A DNA stretch of 64,000 bases from contig NZ_JACOFV010000009.1 in assembly GCF_014284255.1 (NCBI RefSeq), positions 124,001 to 188,000 on the forward strand, written 5' to 3'. Below the pieces are notes generated by a model. It was given only the letters and a program-made list of their open reading frames with translations, was not told the DNA's origin and did no database searches. A program made the position numbers and the translations under genes. The first letter of the stretch is position 1. Every line of letters starts with the position of its first letter. The stretch is from Cognatundibacterium jejuense. GTDB lineage: Bacteria > Pseudomonadota > Gammaproteobacteria > Burkholderiales > Burkholderiaceae_D. Positions 53,130 to 62,853 of the stretch are shown in pieces.

Positions 53130-55739
53130 GTGAATAAAGAAAACACTGAGCATCAACACCATGCAAATTGCTGCGGCAACAACAATTCCGCCACTGGAAT
53201 GCCGATAGAAGAAAAAAAATATCAGGATCCGGTTTGTGGAATGCAAGTAAGCAAAAGTGCTGAGAAAACCGCGCGTTTTCAAGGCATCGCATATTATTTC
53301 TGCAGTGCATCCTGCGTCCAGAAATTTAATGTCGCACCTGAAAATTATGTCAAAGCCAAGCGCGTGATTGGCTTGGGAAAAATACCAGCTACAACCACAT
53401 CACCTATAGCTGCTGACCGCATGCAACAGGACCCGAAAGGTGCTCATAAAGATCCAGTTTGCGGCATGAGCGTGAATGAACATAGCCAGCATCAGACCAC
53501 ACATAATGGAACGCGCTATTACTTTTGTTGTGCGTCTTGCTTAAAAAAATTCGACAGCGATCCGGCAGCCTGGCTCAATCCGTCACAACGTCCCGCACCT
53601 AAAGCGGTTACGAAAGACACGATTTTTATGTGCCCGATGGATCCGGAAATAGAGCAAGTCGGCCCTGGAATTTGTCCTATTTGCGGCATGGCTTTGGAGC
53701 CCAAAGAGGCAACAGCAGAAGAGGATAATAGCGAGCTGGATGATATGCGTCGTCGCTTCAAACTGAGCTTGTTATTTAGCATTCCCTTACTGATGATCAG
53801 CATGGGTGATATGTTGCCAGGCATTTCCATCCATAACTTCTTAGGAATGCCATTGTTTAATTGGCTGCAATGTGCGCTGGCAACACCGGTCGTGTTGTGG
53901 TTGGGTCTGCCGTTTTTTGAACGTGCGCTTGCTTCATTTAAAAGTGGCCATCTGAATATGTTCAGTCTGATCGGTGTTGGTACCGGCAGTGCGTATGTTT
54001 TCAGTGTTTTTGCATTGTTGCTACCCGATGGTTTGCCACCAGCTTTTAAAATGCATGGCATGGCACCATTATATTTTGAGGCATCTGCGGTCATTATCAG
54101 CTTAGTTTTGCTAGGGCAAGTATTGGAATTGCGCGCGCGCTCACAAACCAATCTGGCTTTGAAAGCTTTACTCGGTTTAACGCCGACAACAGCAATCCGG
54201 ATTAATAAAGATGGTACAGAAAAAGAAATTGCCGTAGCGGATATCGTTTTGGGAGATATATTGCGCATTAAGCCTGGTGCGCATATCCCGGTCGATGGTC
54301 ACGTCCATGAAGGGCATTCGTATGTCGACGAAGCTATGCTCACTGGTGAACCTGTTGCGGTCGAAAAAAATAAATATGATGCGCTACATGCCGGAAGTAT
54401 TAATCAACAGGGCAGCCTGAGTATGCTCGCCGAGAAAATTGGCAAAGATACCCTGCTGGCACACATCATTGCGATGGTGAATCAGGCTAGTCGTTCGCGT
54501 GCTCCTATACAAAAACTAGCTGATCGGGTCGCCGCATGGTTTGTACCTGCCGTGATCGCAGTCGCCCTTATTGCATTCGGCATATGGGCATGGATTGGTC
54601 CAACGCCTGCGCTGGCCAATGGTTTGATGGCAGCGGTATCGGTATTGATCATTGCCTGTCCTTGCGCACTTGGTTTGGCAACGCCGATGTCAATCACGGC
54701 TGGAATGGGGCGCGGCGCGACTGAAGGAGTGCTGATTAAAGATGCAGAAGCGCTGGAATTATTAGAAAAAATTGACACTCTGGTACTCGATAAAACCGGT
54801 ACCCTGACGGAAGGTAAGCCTTCAGTACAACAGTGCGTCGTGACCAAGGGTGAAGATGAACTCAAGCTCATGTCCGTTGCGCTGGCAATAGAACAACGCA
54901 GCGAGCATCCACTGGCAGCATCTATCGTTAATTACATTCAGAATCACTACGATCTGAAACAACAAGCTTCCGTGTTAATCAGTGATTTCAAAGCCATCAG
55001 CGGCAAAGGTGTGCAAGCCACCGTAACTGGCGAAACTATACTGCTCGGTAATCCGGCACTCATCGTTGAAGCAGGAATAGACTTTTCCAGCCTCCAAAGC
55101 CAGATTACCGCGCTACAAGCCAATGGTCAAACTGTGATGTTAATGGCGAATAAGCAACGTGTACTGGCATTGTTTGCCGTCTCAGACAAAATCAAGGAAA
55201 GTAGCTTAGCGGCAGTACAGCAATTGCAGCAACAAGGCATACGCTTGATTTTACTCACAGGTGACAACATGCCAGCCGCGCAAGTAATAGCGCAGCAACT
55301 GCATATCGGCGAAGTACACGCTGACGTATTACCTGCGGATAAATTTCAGTTTATACAAAAATTGCAGGAACAAGGGCGTCTGGTAGCGATGGCGGGCGAT
55401 GGCATCAACGATGCCCCTGCTCTGGCACAAGCTAATGTGGGGATTGCGATGGGGACAGGTACAGATATTGCGATGCATAGTGCGCATGTGGTATTGGTCA
55501 AAGGTGATTTGCGCGGCATCGCCAAAGCGCGTGCATTAAGCGTTGCGACCATGAAAAATATCCGGCAAAACTTATTTTTTGCATTTGCCTATAATTTTAT
55601 CGGAGTGCCGATCGCCGCCGGAATACTTTATCCTTGGTTCGGAATTTTGCTTAGTCCTATGATTGCCAGTGCTGCCATGAGTCTGAGTTCCGTGTCGGTG
55701 ATCAGCAATGCACTACGCTTACGGGCGGCGAAAATTTAG
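53130..55739 (+). CDS. Copper-type P1B ATPase with two N-terminal YHS domains
   Basis: Heavy-metal exporting ATPase, 869 residues from a GTG at 53130 that has AAGGAG about eight bases upstream. The N-terminus has a Cys/His patch (EHQHHANCCG), then two YHS domains in tandem (about 30-75 with DPVCGMQV and FCSASCVQKF; about 110-155 with DPVCGMSV and FCCASCLKKF), then a heavy-metal-binding domain (MCPMDPEIEQ, CPICGMALEP). No classical CxxC HMA domain is present. ATPase core: CPC (Cys510-Pro-Cys512), phosphorylation Asp554 in DKTGTLTEG, SEHPLAASI, MAGDGINDAPALAQAN. Cu/Ag specificity is inferred from CPC context and YHS/HMBD modules. Confidence 0.93.
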   Translation: MNKENTEHQHHANCCGNNNSATGMPIEEKKYQDPVCGMQVSKSAEKTARFQGIAYYFCSASCVQKFNVAPENYVKAKRVIGLGKIPATTTSPIAADRMQQDPKGAHKDPVCGMSVNEHSQHQTTHNGTRYYFCCASCLKKFDSDPAAWLNPSQRPAPKAVTKDTIFMCPMDPEIEQVGPGICPICGMALEPKEATAEEDNSELDDMRRRFKLSLLFSIPLLMISMGDMLPGISIHNFLGMPLFNWLQCALATPVVLWLGLPFFERALASFKSGHLNMFSLIGVGTGSAYVFSVFALLLPDGLPPAFKMHGMAPLYFEASAVIISLVLLGQVLELRARSQTNLALKALLGLTPTTAIRINKDGTEKEIAVADIVLGDILRIKPGAHIPVDGHVHEGHSYVDEAMLTGEPVAVEKNKYDALHAGSINQQGSLSMLAEKIGKDTLLAHIIAMVNQASRSRAPIQKLADRVAAWFVPAVIAVALIAFGIWAWIGPTPALANGLMAAVSVLIIACPCALGLATPMSITAGMGRGATEGVLIKDAEALELLEKIDTLVLDKTGTLTEGKPSVQQCVVTKGEDELKLMSVALAIEQRSEHPLAASIVNYIQNHYDLKQQASVLISDFKAISGKGVQATVTGETILLGNPALIVEAGIDFSSLQSQITALQANGQTVMLMANKQRVLALFAVSDKIKESSLAAVQQLQQQGIRLILLTGDNMPAAQVIAQQLHIGEVHADVLPADKFQFIQKLQEQGRLVAMAGDGINDAPALAQANVGIAMGTGTDIAMHSAHVVLVKGDLRGIAKARALSVATMKNIRQNLFFAFAYNFIGVPIAAGILYPWFGILLSPMIASAAMSLSSVSVISNALRLRAAKI

Positions 55740-55871
55740 GTAGCAAAACGTGCATTAACGAAACGATTTTGCGGCAGCGCACAAATCACGCGGAAGCTGT
55801 AAAATATGCGACCGCCTGCAATGACTATTTGTTTGTCACTGGCTTGTTTTGCTACTATTAATAAGAATATT

Positions 55872-56819
55872 ATGCGCATTCACCTCACTTTACTACTTAC
55901 TTCCGCCGCTTTGACACTTGTGCCTTTGAGTCAGGCTGCCGATAGCAATGCAGTGAATAGTTCTGCGGCAAAAAACAGTGCGAAAAAATCGGCGCAAAAA
56001 AGTCAGACCTATACCGTCTACGCCGCAGGAGATATTGCTGATTGCAAAAAAAAGCCGGCACCACAAAGTATGGCGGCGCGTACCGCCGACATCATCGTCA
56101 ATGCTTTAGATGCAGACAAAAACGCCTTTGCCATTACGCTGGGTGACAATACCTATCCGGTCGGCAAACCAGAAGAGTTCAGCAATTGCTATGATCCTAC
56201 GTGGGGCCGTTTTAAAGAACGTACCTTGCCATCGCCCGGAAATCATGACTATGCGATGCCAAAAGCCTTAGGTTATTACAATTATTTTGGCGATATCGCC
56301 GGACCAGAGCGCCGCGGCTACTACGCAAAAAATCTTGGAAATTGGCATATTCTTTCGCTCAACAGCAACGTCAATGCACAGGAGATGCAAAAGCAACTAG
56401 CGTGGTTGCAAACTGAATTAAGCAATAGTAAGCAAGCTTGTACGCTCGCTTTCTGGCACCATCCAGCCTACAGTTCTGGCGGGCATGGCAATAACGAAAA
56501 TATGAAAGCTGCCTGGAAAATATTGGCGCAAGCGAAAGCAGATATTGTTCTGAGTGGCCACGATCACGACTATGAACGTTTTGCACCAATGAATGAAAAC
56601 GGTGATAAAGACGAAAAAAATGGTATCCGCAATTTTGTCGTCGGCACCGGTGGGGCAAAATTGACGCCAATGTTCTTACCTAAGAGCACCACTGAAATTC
56701 GTGATAATTCAAGCAATGGCGTACTCAAACTCACTTTGCACGATAAGTCATATGAATGGGAATTTATCCCCGTTGCCGGTGAGAGTTTTAACGATAAGGG
56801 ACAAGGCAGCTGTCATTGA
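55872..56819 (+). CDS. Exported metallophosphoesterase
   Basis: Calcineurin-like phosphoesterase, 315 residues from ATG 55872, which gives a clean signal peptide (MRIHLTLLLTSAALTLVPLS, cleavage after QAA); a start 22 codons earlier is possible. Dinuclear metal-site motifs in order: GDIADC, GDNTYP, GNHDY, HHPAY, GHDHDYERF. A low-complexity Ser/Ala/Lys stretch follows the signal. Similar to secreted purple-acid-phosphatase/alkaline phosphodiesterase-like enzymes. Physiological substrate unknown; no operon partners visible. Confidence 0.9.
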   Translation: MRIHLTLLLTSAALTLVPLSQAADSNAVNSSAAKNSAKKSAQKSQTYTVYAAGDIADCKKKPAPQSMAARTADIIVNALDADKNAFAITLGDNTYPVGKPEEFSNCYDPTWGRFKERTLPSPGNHDYAMPKALGYYNYFGDIAGPERRGYYAKNLGNWHILSLNSNVNAQEMQKQLAWLQTELSNSKQACTLAFWHHPAYSSGGHGNNENMKAAWKILAQAKADIVLSGHDHDYERFAPMNENGDKDEKNGIRNFVVGTGGAKLTPMFLPKSTTEIRDNSSNGVLKLTLHDKSYEWEFIPVAGESFNDKGQGSCH

Positions 56820-57197
56820 TTTAGTTTGCATAAAAAGTCATGTTTCGAAAGTAAAAAAATCCCTCCGACTTTCATCGTTCCTGACGATTCGGTGAAAGTC
56901 AAAAATAACATCACAAAACACCAAACAATGTAAGACAGATGTGAAACTTCTTTTGTATTCACACTGCTATCTCACGCACGTCAAATCTCCCCGCTCAAGC
57001 CAGCAAACATTTGCTAATGTAAGGCTACGTTGCAATTTACTTTTACTTAACGTTACTTGTGATCACCTCGGAAACTAGTCTATATTTAACCAATACGCCC
57101 TGCTATTTATTAAGTTGTCGCCGCCGCGCTTCTCAGCAATCTAAATCAATAGTATCCAAAACAAAATTGCGGTATTTCATCACGAGGCTTGTTAAGA
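56820..57197. other. Intergenic region with a hairpin after the phosphoesterase
   Basis: A 378-base gap. At 56867-56900 GACTTTCA pairs with TGAAAGTC and an inner ATCGT/ACGAT extends the stem; AAAAATAA follows, so on this strand it is a poor terminator but could stop transcription from the other side. No gene is seen in the rest, which should hold the promoter of the DUF1800-DUF1501 pair. Confidence 0.5.
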
Positions 57198-58760
57198 ATG
57201 AACACGATACAAAAACTCATTCCATCGCTGATGTTAACTCTGCTACTTGGTTCAGTACAGGCGGCGGATGTCAGCACTCCACAAGAAGCTGCTCACGTGC
57301 TCAACCGACTTGGTTATGGACCACGTCCAGGGGATATAGAAAGAGTCAGCCAATCAGGTGTAGATCGCTATATCGAACAGCAACTCAATCCCCAATCTCT
57401 GATAATTCCGGATACGCTGCAACAAAAGCTCACAACTTTGCACGTAGCAGATCTGAGCGCCGGTGATGCACTTAATCGCTACCATAAAATTTTAAAAAAC
57501 ACACAGGATGAGAGCGAAGATGCGAAAAAAAATCGTCGCGAAATGATAGGCCTTATTTTTCAAGAAACTGCCGAAAAGCGTGTTTGGCGAGCCATTGAAA
57601 GCCCGCGTCAGCTGGAAGAAGTTATGGTCGAATTTTGGTTCAACCACTTTAACGTTTTTAACGGCAAAGGCTTAGATCGCGCACTGATTGCGAGCTACGA
57701 AAGGGACGCGATCCGACCTTTTGTCTTTGGTAATTTTCGCGATTTACTTGGCGCCACTGCAAAGCATCCGGCAATGTTGTTTTATCTGGATAACTGGCTT
57801 TCGACTTCAGCTGATTTTCGACCAAGAACACGACGCGGCAAACCCGAACAGCAAGCAAAAGCGAATGGTTTAAATGAAAATTATGCACGCGAACTCATGG
57901 AGTTACACACACTGGGAGTAGACGGCGGTTATAGTCAGCATGATGTTACTGAACTGGCGCGTATTTTAACCGGTTGGACATTTGACCCAAGGATTGCTGG
58001 TGACGGTCATGCCAATTTTATATTCGATCCTGAGCGTCACGACAATGGTATCAAACAATGGCTAGGCAAAACAGTCAGTCCTAACGGCAAATCAGAAGGT
58101 GAATTCGCACTCGACATTCTGGCATTGCATCCGGCGACCGCACACCATATAAGCTACCAACTAGCGCAATTTTTTGTACAAGACCAACCGCCTGAAGCTT
58201 TAGTCAAAAAACTAAGTCAACGTTTTCTGGAAACTCGTGGTGATATTCGTCTCGTTCTGAAAACCTTATTTAGTAGTCCGGAATTTCGTGATCCAAAAAA
58301 CTTTGGCGTCAAATATAAAACACCTTATCAGTTCGTAATTTCGGCAATACGAGCGAGTGATTTAGAGGTGAAAAACGTCAGGCCATTATTAGGAAGTATG
58401 TCACAGCTAGGCATGCCTTTATATGGCAGTCAAACTCCTGATGGCTATAAAAATACCGAGCAAGCGTGGCTCAATCCCGATGCGTTAAGCCGTCGCATTA
58501 ATTTTTCTACCGCACTGGCGACAGGACATCTTCCTTTGAATCAGAGTGTTGATGCAGGTGACAAAATGGGCGCCAGACAAATTGTTAAACAAGCGGATAA
58601 CAATGACCGTCATGTGGTGATGGATACTTTGAATGTCAATCAATTACTAGGTACTCTTGGGCCACTCATTTCTGAAAATACCCGCACTTTAATTAATGGC
58701 AGCCCTGAAAGCTTGCGTGCCTCATTAATATTGGGCAGCCCGGATTTTATGCAACATTAA
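57198..58760 (+). CDS. DUF1800 family exported protein
   Basis: 520 residues from ATG 57198 with a Sec signal peptide (MNTIQKLIPSLMLTLLLGSV, cleavage after QAA). DUF1800 features: EAAHVLNRLGYGPRPGDIERV near the mature N-terminus, VEFWFNHFNVF, MLFYLDNWLS, ENYARELMELHTLGVDGGYS, ARILTGWTF and FFVQDQPPEALVKKLSQRF. The biochemical role of the family is not established. It is followed 51 bases later by a DUF1501 gene, the standard partner across many phyla, so the two are co-transcribed. Confidence 0.93.
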   Translation: MNTIQKLIPSLMLTLLLGSVQAADVSTPQEAAHVLNRLGYGPRPGDIERVSQSGVDRYIEQQLNPQSLIIPDTLQQKLTTLHVADLSAGDALNRYHKILKNTQDESEDAKKNRREMIGLIFQETAEKRVWRAIESPRQLEEVMVEFWFNHFNVFNGKGLDRALIASYERDAIRPFVFGNFRDLLGATAKHPAMLFYLDNWLSTSADFRPRTRRGKPEQQAKANGLNENYARELMELHTLGVDGGYSQHDVTELARILTGWTFDPRIAGDGHANFIFDPERHDNGIKQWLGKTVSPNGKSEGEFALDILALHPATAHHISYQLAQFFVQDQPPEALVKKLSQRFLETRGDIRLVLKTLFSSPEFRDPKNFGVKYKTPYQFVISAIRASDLEVKNVRPLLGSMSQLGMPLYGSQTPDGYKNTEQAWLNPDALSRRINFSTALATGHLPLNQSVDAGDKMGARQIVKQADNNDRHVVMDTLNVNQLLGTLGPLISENTRTLINGSPESLRASLILGSPDFMQH

Positions 58761-58811
58761 ACGTGATCGGGTTTTGTATTTTTAAGATGTTTTTCTGTTT
58801 GAGAGTTTGCC

Positions 58812-60050
58812 ATGAAAAGAAGAAATTTTTTACATTCCCTTAGTCTTGGTTCTGGACTCCTATTGCCATTTGGAAGAAATATCTGGGCAGCGACGACTGC
58901 TGGTAATAATGAAAGCCAAAAGAAGCTGGTCGTCATTATGCTACGAGGTGCAATCGATGGTCTTAATGTTGTTGCTCCGTTTGGGGATCCAAACTATGCA
59001 AGTCTCAGACCAACGATCGCGCTAGGACGCCCCGGACAAGAAAATGGCGCACTCAATCTTGATGGATATTTTGGCCTGCATCCAGCACTTGCCGATCTCC
59101 AAGGCTTATGGCAAGAAAAAAAACTCGCGTTTATCCATGCCTGCGGATCACCGGATACAACTCGCTCACACTTTGATGCGCAGGACTACATGGAATCTGC
59201 CACACCGGGGAAAAAAGGCACTAGCGATGGTTGGATGAATCGCGTGCTAGCAGGATTACCAGGTACATCGACACCGACTCGCGGAGTCAGTATTGGCGCC
59301 GTGATGCCCCGTATTCTATCGGGTAATGCGGTCGCCACCAACATCGCAAGCGGGGCGGCAGGCACTAAAGCTAACGTCCTCGATAAGCCTCAAGTAGGGA
59401 ACGCATTTGAGAAACTTTATCAAGGCAATCCCAAATACGCGAAAGCCTATGAAGATGCACGCGAAGCACATCAAGAAATGATGGGGGCGTCGATGGAGAA
59501 TGAACAACAAGCGGCTAATGGGGGCGCACCATTACCAGCAGGCTTTCCCGATGACACAAATCGCGTTGCAAGTTTGATGCGCAATGATCCTAAAATTCAG
59601 ATGGTATTTATGGCACTTGGTGGCTGGGACACGCACGCGAATCAAGGCTCGGCCAAAGGTCAGCTTGCAAATCGTCTGGCACCACTGGGACAAGGATTGG
59701 CGAATCTGGTCAAACGTCTCGATACCCTATTTGACGATACAACAATCGTCGTCATGTCAGAATTTGGTCGCACCGCAAAACAGAACGGCAATGGTGGCAC
59801 CGACCACGGTCACGGCAACGTGATGTGGGTGCTTGGTGGCAAAGTCGCTGGCGGTAAAGTTTATGGCGATTGGCGCGGACTTGGTACAAATCAATTATAC
59901 GAAGGTAGAGACGTTGCAGTAACGACGGACTTTCGTACCGTTCTCGCGCAAGTTTGTGAAAAGCATTTACATTTATCTGATCAGCGTTTGCAAATCGCTT
60001 TCCCTGATATGCCAAAAACGCAAAACAACATCAATTTGTTTATTACCTGA
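58812..60050 (+). CDS. DUF1501 family protein with Tat signal
   Basis: 412 residues. N-terminus MKRRNFLHSLSLGSGLLLPF has the twin-arginine motif RRNFL, so it is exported folded by Tat. The body resembles the alkaline-phosphatase/sulfatase fold: VVIMLRGAIDGLNVVAPFGD at the N-terminus, HACGSPDTTRSHFDAQDYME, ALGGWDTHANQG, TTIVVMSEFGRTAKQNG and TDHGHGNVMWVLGG with His residues that could bind metals. Function of DUF1501 is not known. Paired with the upstream DUF1800 gene. Confidence 0.93.
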   Translation: MKRRNFLHSLSLGSGLLLPFGRNIWAATTAGNNESQKKLVVIMLRGAIDGLNVVAPFGDPNYASLRPTIALGRPGQENGALNLDGYFGLHPALADLQGLWQEKKLAFIHACGSPDTTRSHFDAQDYMESATPGKKGTSDGWMNRVLAGLPGTSTPTRGVSIGAVMPRILSGNAVATNIASGAAGTKANVLDKPQVGNAFEKLYQGNPKYAKAYEDAREAHQEMMGASMENEQQAANGGAPLPAGFPDDTNRVASLMRNDPKIQMVFMALGGWDTHANQGSAKGQLANRLAPLGQGLANLVKRLDTLFDDTTIVVMSEFGRTAKQNGNGGTDHGHGNVMWVLGGKVAGGKVYGDWRGLGTNQLYEGRDVAVTTDFRTVLAQVCEKHLHLSDQRLQIAFPDMPKTQNNINLFIT

Positions 60051-60057
60051 GAATTGC

Positions 60058-61224
60058 TTAAGCACATTTCACAACATTGCGCCCTTGTTCTTTCGCTTGA
60101 TAACATGCCTTGTCGACGCGCTGAAAAGTATCTGTAGGGCTTTTATCTTTAGTCCAGTCGGCAATACCAGCACCGATACTGGCAGTAAGATAAATTTTTT
60201 GCGTCGCAATTTCGCACGGCATTTCAGCTAATACATGGCGTAAATTTTCTGCCATAGAATAGGCTAGTTCGTTCGTCACACCCGGCAAAATGGCGACAAA
60301 TTCTTCTCCGCCAATGCGAGCAACCACATCGCTATCGCGCCGTATTTGTTGACGCAAAATTTGTGCAAAATGTTTGAGGCAGGCATCACCAGCCAGATGT
60401 CCATATTGGTCATTCACTTTTTTAAAAAAGTCGAGATCAATAATTAACAAACCTAACACATCATTTTTGCGTGCCGCGATCCGCCAGATATGATTCCATG
60501 TTGCCTCATAACTTCGGCGATTCGGCAAACCGGTGAGGGCATCAGTCAAAGACAATTGCGCAAGTTCAGCGCGACTTTGTATCAACATCACTTCAGTTTC
60601 GATCTGCTTTCGATATTCTTTGGCATTACCATGCAGATTCATCATCAGATAAACAAAATAGATACAGATCGCTATACCGATTGCACGCAAATCTACCGCA
60701 TAAAACAAATATATAAAAGTTGGTGGTAATACAAACTCAATGATGCATAACCTCGCCTGCTGTGGATGCATGGCAAAAGAGTGGCTAGCGGCTGTGCTAA
60801 ATGCAATCGTCGTAATCATCGTCACGATCACCGCATTACTGGTATGTAGCTCAATGCAAGCAGTTGACGTGGCAATACCACTCCAAATCAAAGCGCCCAG
60901 ATGAATCAAGTACCATTGTTGCCGATTCCAACGCACGTATTCCTCGTGATCAGCCCCGGGAGTGGGAGGAACATGATGATAGCGCTGCCACCACAGCAAT
61001 AAAAAAGCCAGCCCTGGAATCAACATTAACCAAACACGACCTTGAAAATAATCAGCCAGGCCAATAGTTAATCCGCTCGCGATCATATAAAACAACGGAC
61101 CAATCAACGATCTTGTGTACAAATCACTCGTTACCCTGCGATTTTTGTACGCATCAATTTCTTGCGCAAGTCCGTACTGAGCATACTCTGTGGAAACAAG
61201 ACTTGGGTCACTGATATATTGCAT
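60058..61224 (-). CDS. Membrane diguanylate cyclase (GGDEF)
   Basis: 388 residues from ATG 61224; a TTG 19 codons upstream is possible and neither start has a clear ribosome-binding site. N-terminal domain with about six hydrophobic segments (about 45-205), then GGDEF domain: DALTGLPNRRSYEATW, FFKKVNDQYGHLAGD, and an intact ARIGGEEFVAIL. An RxxD inhibitory site (RDSD) lies five residues before GGEEF, so product inhibition is expected. It is the only clear c-di-GMP-making enzyme in the window. Converges on the DUF1501 gene, 7 bases away. Confidence 0.92.
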   Translation of the reverse strand: MQYISDPSLVSTEYAQYGLAQEIDAYKNRRVTSDLYTRSLIGPLFYMIASGLTIGLADYFQGRVWLMLIPGLAFLLLWWQRYHHVPPTPGADHEEYVRWNRQQWYLIHLGALIWSGIATSTACIELHTSNAVIVTMITTIAFSTAASHSFAMHPQQARLCIIEFVLPPTFIYLFYAVDLRAIGIAICIYFVYLMMNLHGNAKEYRKQIETEVMLIQSRAELAQLSLTDALTGLPNRRSYEATWNHIWRIAARKNDVLGLLIIDLDFFKKVNDQYGHLAGDACLKHFAQILRQQIRRDSDVVARIGGEEFVAILPGVTNELAYSMAENLRHVLAEMPCEIATQKIYLTASIGAGIADWTKDKSPTDTFQRVDKACYQAKEQGRNVVKCA

Positions 61225-61672
61225 GAGAATAATTTCAAACGATCTGCGTGGACAAAAATGAGGTCTTTGCAGAGATTTCAAGGTGGCTTAGCAAGCCTAA
61301 AATAGGGTATTTTGATAGTACCAGTTCATCATACACATCTAAAAACAAGAAGATCAAGCGCGTTTAACAAGAAGCCACATTGGTCAGCACTATCCAAGAA
61401 TATTTAACAAAAAATTTGCAGAAATGAAGTAAAAGACAATATAAAATTAAACAATATCGGCGGGAACCATAACGGCGGCGCTATCAATAGGAAAGTGGAT
61501 TTAGAGTTATTTCAATTCTGCGACTCGCTCTTAGGAACCAATCTGTCGACACGCGATCGGCCAATATTTGATGCACAGCGAAGATAATTTTACAAATGTG
61601 AAACGGTACTAAGAATAGTCAAACTACAATATGCAACTCAAATAAAAACTGCGCTGCGACAATCAAAACCAT
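61225..61672. other. Intergenic region without visible gene
   Basis: About 450 AT-rich bases between divergent genes. No reading frame, RNA gene or strong dyad is supported. A possible -10 box TACAAT at 61626-61631 precedes the nucleosidase gene but has no good -35. Confidence 0.5.
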
Positions 61673-62269
61673 ATGAAAATTATTATCCTTTTTCCTACCG
61701 AAACTGAAGCCAGTTTATTCCACCGCGAGGACGTCACCAGCATGATTTCTGGCGTGGGTCTGACTGCTACCGCCTATGCAACGATGAAGGCAATACAACA
61801 GCAACCAGACATTTTAATCCTCGCTGGCATTGCCGGTGTCTTTCCTCATTCGACATTTAGTATTGGCGATGTGGTGCTGGTCAACAGTGAGGTAGAAGCT
61901 GATTTGGGTTTTTTTACACCCGCTGGTTTTGTACACATGGCAGATCTGCCAATTGATATGGTGTTTGAACGACGTCATACGCTGACTTGTGATCATTTGC
62001 CGGAGCGCCCACTCTTTCCTTTAGCGACAAGCGTTTCTGTCAATGCTGCCATGGCAGCATTTATTGACACAAGTGCCGCCGATATTGAAAATATGGAAGG
62101 AGCTGCTTTTTTTCACGTATGCCAACAAGAGCAACAACGCTTTCTTGAAATCAGAGCGATCTCAAATTATGTCAATATCGATAATGATGAGTGGGATATG
62201 CAGGGTTCCGTGAAAGCACTGACAAAAGCTTTGCATGAATTAATTGATCATTTGCAGCAGTCGATATAA
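61673..62269 (+). CDS. Futalosine hydrolase-like nucleosidase (MTAN/PNP superfamily)
   Basis: Phosphorylase/nucleosidase-superfamily protein of 198 residues. It keeps ILAGIAGVFPHSTFSIGDVV (glycine-rich phosphate/ribose site) and the substrate motif DIENMEGAAFFHVCQQE with the Met-Glu pair, then IRAISNYVN. The NMEGAAFF form is typical of futalosine hydrolase (MqnB) rather than MTA/SAH nucleosidase. MqnB acts in the futalosine route to menaquinone, which is rare in Burkholderiales; no other mqn gene is near, so another nucleoside substrate is possible. Single gene. Confidence 0.75.
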   Translation: MKIIILFPTETEASLFHREDVTSMISGVGLTATAYATMKAIQQQPDILILAGIAGVFPHSTFSIGDVVLVNSEVEADLGFFTPAGFVHMADLPIDMVFERRHTLTCDHLPERPLFPLATSVSVNAAMAAFIDTSAADIENMEGAAFFHVCQQEQQRFLEIRAISNYVNIDNDEWDMQGSVKALTKALHELIDHLQQSI

Positions 62270-62322
62270 ATTGCAAAACAAAACCGTGATGGCATTTTCA
62301 GCATATACAACAAGCTTAAAAA

Positions 62323-62374
62323 ACCACCTTATTTAGCCACCTTATTTAGCCACCTTATTCAGCCACCTTAATCA
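62323..62374. repeat. Four-copy 13-bp tandem repeat
   Basis: CCACCTTATTTAG repeated four times head to tail (starts 62323, 62336, 62349, 62362); copies 3 and 4 each differ slightly at the end. A partial further AGCCACCTTTTT follows at about 62389. It lies between the nucleosidase stop and the next start codon. Confidence 0.85.
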
Positions 62375-62415
62375 GGCACATTTAACAGCCACCTTTTTCT
62401 CTCCAGGAGCCCACC

Positions 62416-62727
62416 ATGCGCATTTTTTCCGCCTTAGAATGTAGCCAACGCCTGATCATTGCCACGGCAACAGCGTGGCTTACTTGGTGCATTCTGGTAG
62501 GTATAGACGCACCATACAATCCAAATGGATTCCTGTTGATGATGTTTTGCTGTTCGGTCGTGATGTTGTTTCTGGCCTGTATTTGGGCGGTTGGGCCGAT
62601 CACACCCAAAGACATGTGGCTGCCATGGAAGATTGTGGCGCAAAGTGTGATCGCGTTCTTTCCATTTTTCATGATCGTGATTTTAGGTCATTACATCGTT
62701 GTCGAAGTGAAAATTTGGTTGGCTTGA
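62416..62727 (+). CDS. Small membrane protein, 103 residues
   Basis: ATG with AGGAG six bases upstream, so the gene is well supported. Three hydrophobic segments (about 13-30, 38-60, 70-95), predicted inner membrane, separated by a conserved-looking WAVGPITPKDMWLPWK loop. I do not recognise a family. Its leader carries the four-copy 13-bp repeat. Possible coupling with the upstream nucleosidase is unclear (146 bases apart). Confidence 0.7.
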   Translation: MRIFSALECSQRLIIATATAWLTWCILVGIDAPYNPNGFLLMMFCCSVVMLFLACIWAVGPITPKDMWLPWKIVAQSVIAFFPFFMIVILGHYIVVEVKIWLA

Positions 62728-62800
62728 GTTTCTCTTAACATTGACAACTTTCACAGACGAAGTCTGCACCAGGATTTCGTTGTAGATCCAGGGTAGACAT

Positions 62801-62845
62801 AAAAAAACCACTTATGTGCCGTTGCAAATAAGTGGTTTTTATTTT
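62801..62845. terminator. Bidirectional intrinsic terminator
   Basis: AAAAACCACTTAT (62803-62815) pairs with ATAAGTGGTTTTT (62828-62840), with A and T runs on both sides. It serves the small membrane protein gene and the converging tolC-like gene. Confidence 0.9.
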
Positions 62846-62853
62846 TATTAACG

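Noticed and set aside
53519..54268. 249-codon open frame on the minus strand opposite the copper-type ATPase
   Set aside because: It is antisense to a well-supported gene, has low-complexity Ser/Asn/Lys composition and no family motif; a shadow of the codon bias of the sense strand.
62323..62374. CRISPR array
   Set aside because: Units are 13 bp and contiguous without unique spacers; no cas gene is in the window.
62382..62672. 96-codon minus-strand frame opposite the small membrane protein
   Set aside because: The plus-strand gene has a strong ribosome-binding site and hydrophobic segments; this frame has neither.
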